Assembly (NCBI GenBank): GCA_013397115.1
Contig: VWZW01006244.1
Coordinates: 1,162,210 to 1,226,209 of the forward strand
DNA from: Edolisoma coerulescens
Taxonomy: Eukaryota; Chordata; Aves; Passeriformes; Campephagidae
DNA length: 64,000 nucleotides
Direction: 5' to 3'
The notes beneath the pieces are model-generated. The model did not search any database, was not told the DNA's origin, and saw only the letters and a program-made list of their open reading frames with translations. The position numbers and the translations under genes were made by a program. Shown in pieces: positions 60,106-64,000 of this stretch; position 1 is the stretch's first letter, and each line of letters starts with the position of its first letter.

Positions 60106-61520
60106 CCGAGTGCAGAGCTCACCAAACCCCAGAGGGCTTCAGGCAGCACAGCCTGGAGAATTCCTGCGTTCGCCAGGACTTGGCCACAGCCAAACAGGCA
60201 GTTCCAGGCAGACAGCTTTGGCTGTAAACACCAAACCCTAAATCTCAGGTCCATCACCTAAACTCCCCACTGTTTTTAGCCCCCGTTGAAAGCCAGGAAG
60301 GTATTGATGGGATTTGCCTTAAGAAGCACCAATTACACCGAACTCTTCCCAGAAAGGGCTCAGTGCCTTTTACAGCCTGGATAGGACGTAATCACTCCCC
60401 TGCTTTTGAAATGCAGCCACCACTTAAGAGCACACAACAGGAAGCAAATCGCGTTGTATCTGATCGTAACTACCTGGGGAATGCAGGCAGGCAGGGCAAA
60501 GGAGCTGAGATCTGGCCCCGGGGCACTGAGGTGAGGAGTTTGTCTCTTGAGAAAGTCGCGGGCCCGATCTCTTAATGACTCCACGGAATTAGGGCACTGG
60601 GTTTACATCTCCTACCCCTAACTTAAGGCACCGGGTTCAATATTGACGCAGATGGAGCGGTGCCACCGTGTGAGTCACGTCCTGCCACCTCCCAAGCCAT
60701 GGGACTGTCCTGCCAGCACTGAGCGGACCCGACCCTGCCGAGCTCTGAAGAGCTCCCCGGGTTGTAGCCGCAGGCGGTGTGGCTGCAGGAATGGAGAAGG
60801 AGTGCATGGAGATGGAGATAAGCAGAAGGAAAGCATGCACTTGTAATGGAAATGAGGGGTTATTAAGGTGCCATATAAAAATGCAAGAGATTTAGCGAAG
60901 ATAGCAGGAAAGTGCCGTGTATTTGTCAGGTCGCCTCATTCCTCTCTGGGTGGTTCTGGTAGCAAGAGACAGCAGCTCGTTAGGGCTTGAAGAGGGCTTC
61001 TGGAAAGTCTTCTGGCAGGAGGAGGTTAACAGGGACTAATATCTCACGGGGATGTTGACTTCAGAGCGTTTTAACCACTTTCTTTTCAGTGCAGCACGAG
61101 GTCACCAAAGCTCTGGCTTCAGCTCGTTTAATTCCTGCCTGCTCCTGAGTTTCCCTGCAGGGCCCAGAGATTTGGATGTCTGGTGCTTCCCCAGAATTCC
61201 CTCTCCATTCTGGAGGGATTAAATATCAGTGAACAAGCGCTGAGACTTACGGAGGGCCTTTAGGGGTGTCCCCTAAAGCAGAGGTCTCTGAGTCACTGAT
61301 CCCTTCTGGAAAGCCTTTCCTAAGAAAACACTCAGACTGAAATCTGAGGTACTGAATGTCCCCTGAATATCTTGTGCAGAACCTCTCTGACCACTGATCC
61401 CAGCACCAAACCCATCCTGAGATGCAAAAACACTTAGCTGAGAAGTTTAATTTTGATAATCCAGGGGCCTGAGGATGACATGACCTAAGATTTGCTTTCC
61501 TGCTGTGACAGGGATTTTTT

Positions 61521-61608
61521 ATGTGACTCCGGGCAAATCCCTTAGTCAGTCTGTGCTTCTGCCTCCTTATCTGTACACCTGAGGACAATCCTGCTTATCT
61601 CCTCAGGA
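61521..61608 (+). mobile_element. MIR-like ancient SINE fossil
   Basis: The segment 'tgtgactccgggcaaatccc' followed by 'ttagtcagtctgtgcttctg' and 'cctccttatctgtacacc' closely follows the order of the MIR/CORE-SINE 3' half (a 'gtgaccttgggcaagtcact' zone, then 'cctcatctgtaaaatggg'). MIR copies predate the bird-mammal split, so this is an old insertion in WNT3A intron 2. Confidence 0.7.
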
Positions 61609-63511
61609 GTCTGCAATGCTAAACTCAGCGATGTCTTCAGAATTGTAGGCAGAAGGAGCTGGAGCCCAGCAGAGGGGTTCTCAGGCTGTGGGATGAGGAA
61701 GGCAAATGAATAACTGCATAAATATCTCAGCTGTCCAATACATGAAACCCGCTCTCGTGTGTTCTTCTGCCCAGACTGTGACTTATTTTCGCTGAGTCTT
61801 TCCCTGAATGATGAAATGATTAACCCCGGGTCAGGCAGATATCCCAGATATGAGGCAAGATGGACTGTGGTGATGCAGTAGGATGAATATGATGGTTTAT
61901 TTTGCTCTTAAAATCCCTTTTTACCCCATCTATACCATAACACTGAGCCCTGTTGTCCCCATTCCCGACATCTTAAATCTTTCCTTTTTGAAACAGAGTC
62001 CTTGGAGTGAAGCACTGACTTAATGCCTTTTTGGGGCTGGATAATGTATAAACAACATGGAAAAGAATAGAATTGTCCCAGACAATGGAGGAAAGAATTC
62101 CCAGCCATGCCTGCTCTTGGGGAGAGGATCCTGCTCCCTGCTCAACGATTGGAAAGACATTTGAATGGTGTGGCCGTGAGCCCTGAATTTCTGACACCAC
62201 AGACTTCTGGAGTGCTCTTCGGAGAGGCACTTAGCAAAAAACCGAGTGAAACAGAGGAAATGGAATATCTGTTTAGCAAGACTGTGGGGAGGAGTCGTGC
62301 TGGCTTCTCTGAGCTTCGTTTTTCAAAGCTAAAGGTCTACAGAAAGTACCTCTTGCTACAGCTGCTTGAGACACCCATCTTTGAGGGGTGGAAGGTGCAA
62401 AGGCTTTCCAACATTTTTCTGGTAGGGCAGACTCCCTAAGCCCACGAGGGAGTGTGAGAAAAGGTTTCAATTCCCTCCTTGGCTCGAGGGGATGTAAACC
62501 CACAGCTGTCAGTTAGGATTTGCACAACAGTTGACACTACACTGACTCTGGATTACAAGGGAAAAAACCCGACCAAATAAACTAAATAAACCCCAAGAAC
62601 TAAGAAACTGGAAATTAAACTGGGAACAACCTGGTGCTTCTGGTATTTGGAGCAGCAGAACCCAGCCTTTTACACTGAGGGCCCATCCTAGCTCAGTTTT
62701 CCCTGGTTCCTGTGGTCCTTCCTGCACATTTGGCATCACGGGGATTGGAAGGTGTTGACCAAAGGAGAAAGGTGGTGAGGAATTCATGAAGAGTTTTGGA
62801 AGCTCAGCCTTTGACTGAGGTGAGGTGAATTTGGGTTTCGACTGCAGTATGAAGATCACCATCCAGCTGCTCTCAGCACACTGTGCTTTCCTCCTTGAAT
62901 CCATCAAGGGAGACACCTTCCCTGGATGTGGGAGCAGAGCTGTGCCATTCCCTCCTGGGGAGGGTCACCCATAAACATTTCCACGAAGATAAACCAGAAG
63001 GGCTTGAATGAAAACTCACACTGCACCACTTTGGATGAAAAAGAAGAATCCCAGACAATATTAATACCAAATGAGCCTGCTCGGTTGTTAAGGAGCTGGT
63101 GGCCCCTGGGAGAAGGAGTTTCTTTAGCCTCTGGCAGCCTTGCAGGCACAGCTGCTTTCTGAACAGCAGGAGTGAAATCCAGCAGGACTGGTGAGTCAGA
63201 GCTCCCAGGATTTGCAAAAGCACATGGAGGCATCACTGCAGGCTTATACCAACACAAATGGCATTGCCTGCTGGCCCTGAGATCCACGTGCAGGACGAGC
63301 AGTGCAGCCCAACCTGTCCCAGATTCCAGCAGAGGATACTCCAGTCCCTCTGGAGCATCTTGGCTCTGCTAAACTTGCTCACCAGCAGATCCCTGAAAGC
63401 CAAAAACTGAGAGTTCAAGATATTGGGATGATGTCCCCCACCTTACAATGCTCTTTGGGGGCTTAGAAGAAAGCTGGGGACAGATTTCTCAGTAGGGCCT
63501 GTTGAGCTGAA

Positions 63512-63762
63512 ATAGGGGTAATGGTTTTAAACTAAAAAGATGTGGATCCAGACATAAGGAAGAAATTTTTTATGATGAGGGTGGTGAAGCACTGGAACAG
63601 GTTGTCCAAAGAGGTGGTGGATGCCCCATCCCTGGAAACAGCCAAGGTGAAGTTAGGTGGGGCTTTGAGCAACCTGATCTATTGGAAGATGTCCCTGCTC
63701 ACTGCAGGGGAGTTGGACTAGATGAACTTTAAAAGTCTCTTCCAACCTAAACCATTCTAAGA
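63512..63762 (+). mobile_element. CR1 LINE 3' fragment in WNT3A intron 2
   Basis: Forward CR1 end: 'gtaatggttttaaactaaaa', 'agacataaggaagaaatttt', 'tgaagcactggaacaggttg', 'ctttgagcaacctgatctat' and terminal 'cttccaacctaaaccattct'. It resembles the subfamily of the 8306-8503 copy. Confidence 0.93.
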
Positions 63763-64000
63763 AATGAAGCTTCACATTTTCACAGGACATATTTCTCCCC
63801 AGGGAAAGGAGTGAAGGTGGGGGGGGAAAAAAAAGTTAAAAGCCTTTTTTTTTTTGAATGATCACCAAGCAGGAAATTGTTTGCCAATCAGAACTATTAA
63901 ATATTGGCCCAGCACCAGGGGAAGGCAGAGAATAGGGAACTCCTTGGCACACGCTGGCTGGCAGATCCATCCACACTGCACAGACATTGCTCAAGTGCTG

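Larger units (their letters stand above)
56720..64000 (-). other. WNT3A: WNT3A intron 2, 3' portion (5' end outside window)
   Basis: The sequence upstream of exon 3 on the minus strand is intronic up to the right edge, at least 7.28 kb. I looked for the preceding Wnt exon, which should contain blocks such as RFCRNYVEIMP and RRWNCTT, on the minus strand and did not find it, so exons 1 and 2 and the promoter should be outside the window. The intron contains three CR1 fragments (58849-59345, 59607-60105, 63512-63762), a MIR-like fossil (61521-61608), and unique AT-rich sequence around 60360-61100 that may hold regulatory elements. The reading is by eye, so a very divergent exon could have been missed. 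Confidence 0.8.

Noticed and set aside
1..64000. CRISPR arrays, operons, phage or plasmid features, tRNA or rRNA genes
   Set aside because: Composition, introns and CR1 elements show vertebrate nuclear DNA. No regularly spaced repeats, and no tRNA B-box in a plausible cloverleaf was seen.

Overview
This window looks like vertebrate, almost certainly avian, genomic DNA. It has long stretches without genes, intron/exon structure with GT/AG splice sites, about a dozen fragments of the CR1 LINE family typical of birds, and one strongly conserved developmental gene, a WNT, on the minus strand. There are no bacterial features: no operons, ribosome binding sites or CRISPR array.

Gene content: the only coding sequence I can defend is the 3' half of WNT3A. 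Its last exon lies at 53239-53718 (-) and the preceding exon at 56454-56719 (-), separated by a 2.7 kb intron. Together they encode the C-terminal ~247 residues of a ~352-residue secreted Wnt ligand. The two 5' exons were not found and should lie past the right edge, so 56720-64000 is intronic. Polyadenylation hexamers follow the stop codon at about 85, 105, 475 and 510 nt.

Layout: 1-45 kb is non-coding DNA downstream of WNT3A, with scattered CR1 fragments, short satellites, one 31-base assembly gap (23433-23463), two CpG-rich patches (about 22.98-23.4 kb and 29.46-29.56 kb) and several AT-rich blocks rich in homeodomain-like sites that could be long-range enhancers. At 45.4-46.6 kb the minus strand looks like a transcript 3' end: a 212-codon unrecognised ORF, AATAAA and an A-rich tail. 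From 46.9 to 50.7 kb there is a cluster of very old repeat fossils, including MIR-like pieces. 51-53.2 kb is flank plus 3' UTR. From 53.2 kb to the right edge is WNT3A, with CR1 and MIR fossils in its introns.

No new multi-gene system is visible. The items most worth a second look are the unexplained minus-strand transcript-like end at 45.4-46.6 kb, the enhancer-like block at 29.5-30.7 kb, the CpG-rich patch beside the gap, and the ancient repeat cluster. All repeat boundaries are by eye and approximate.
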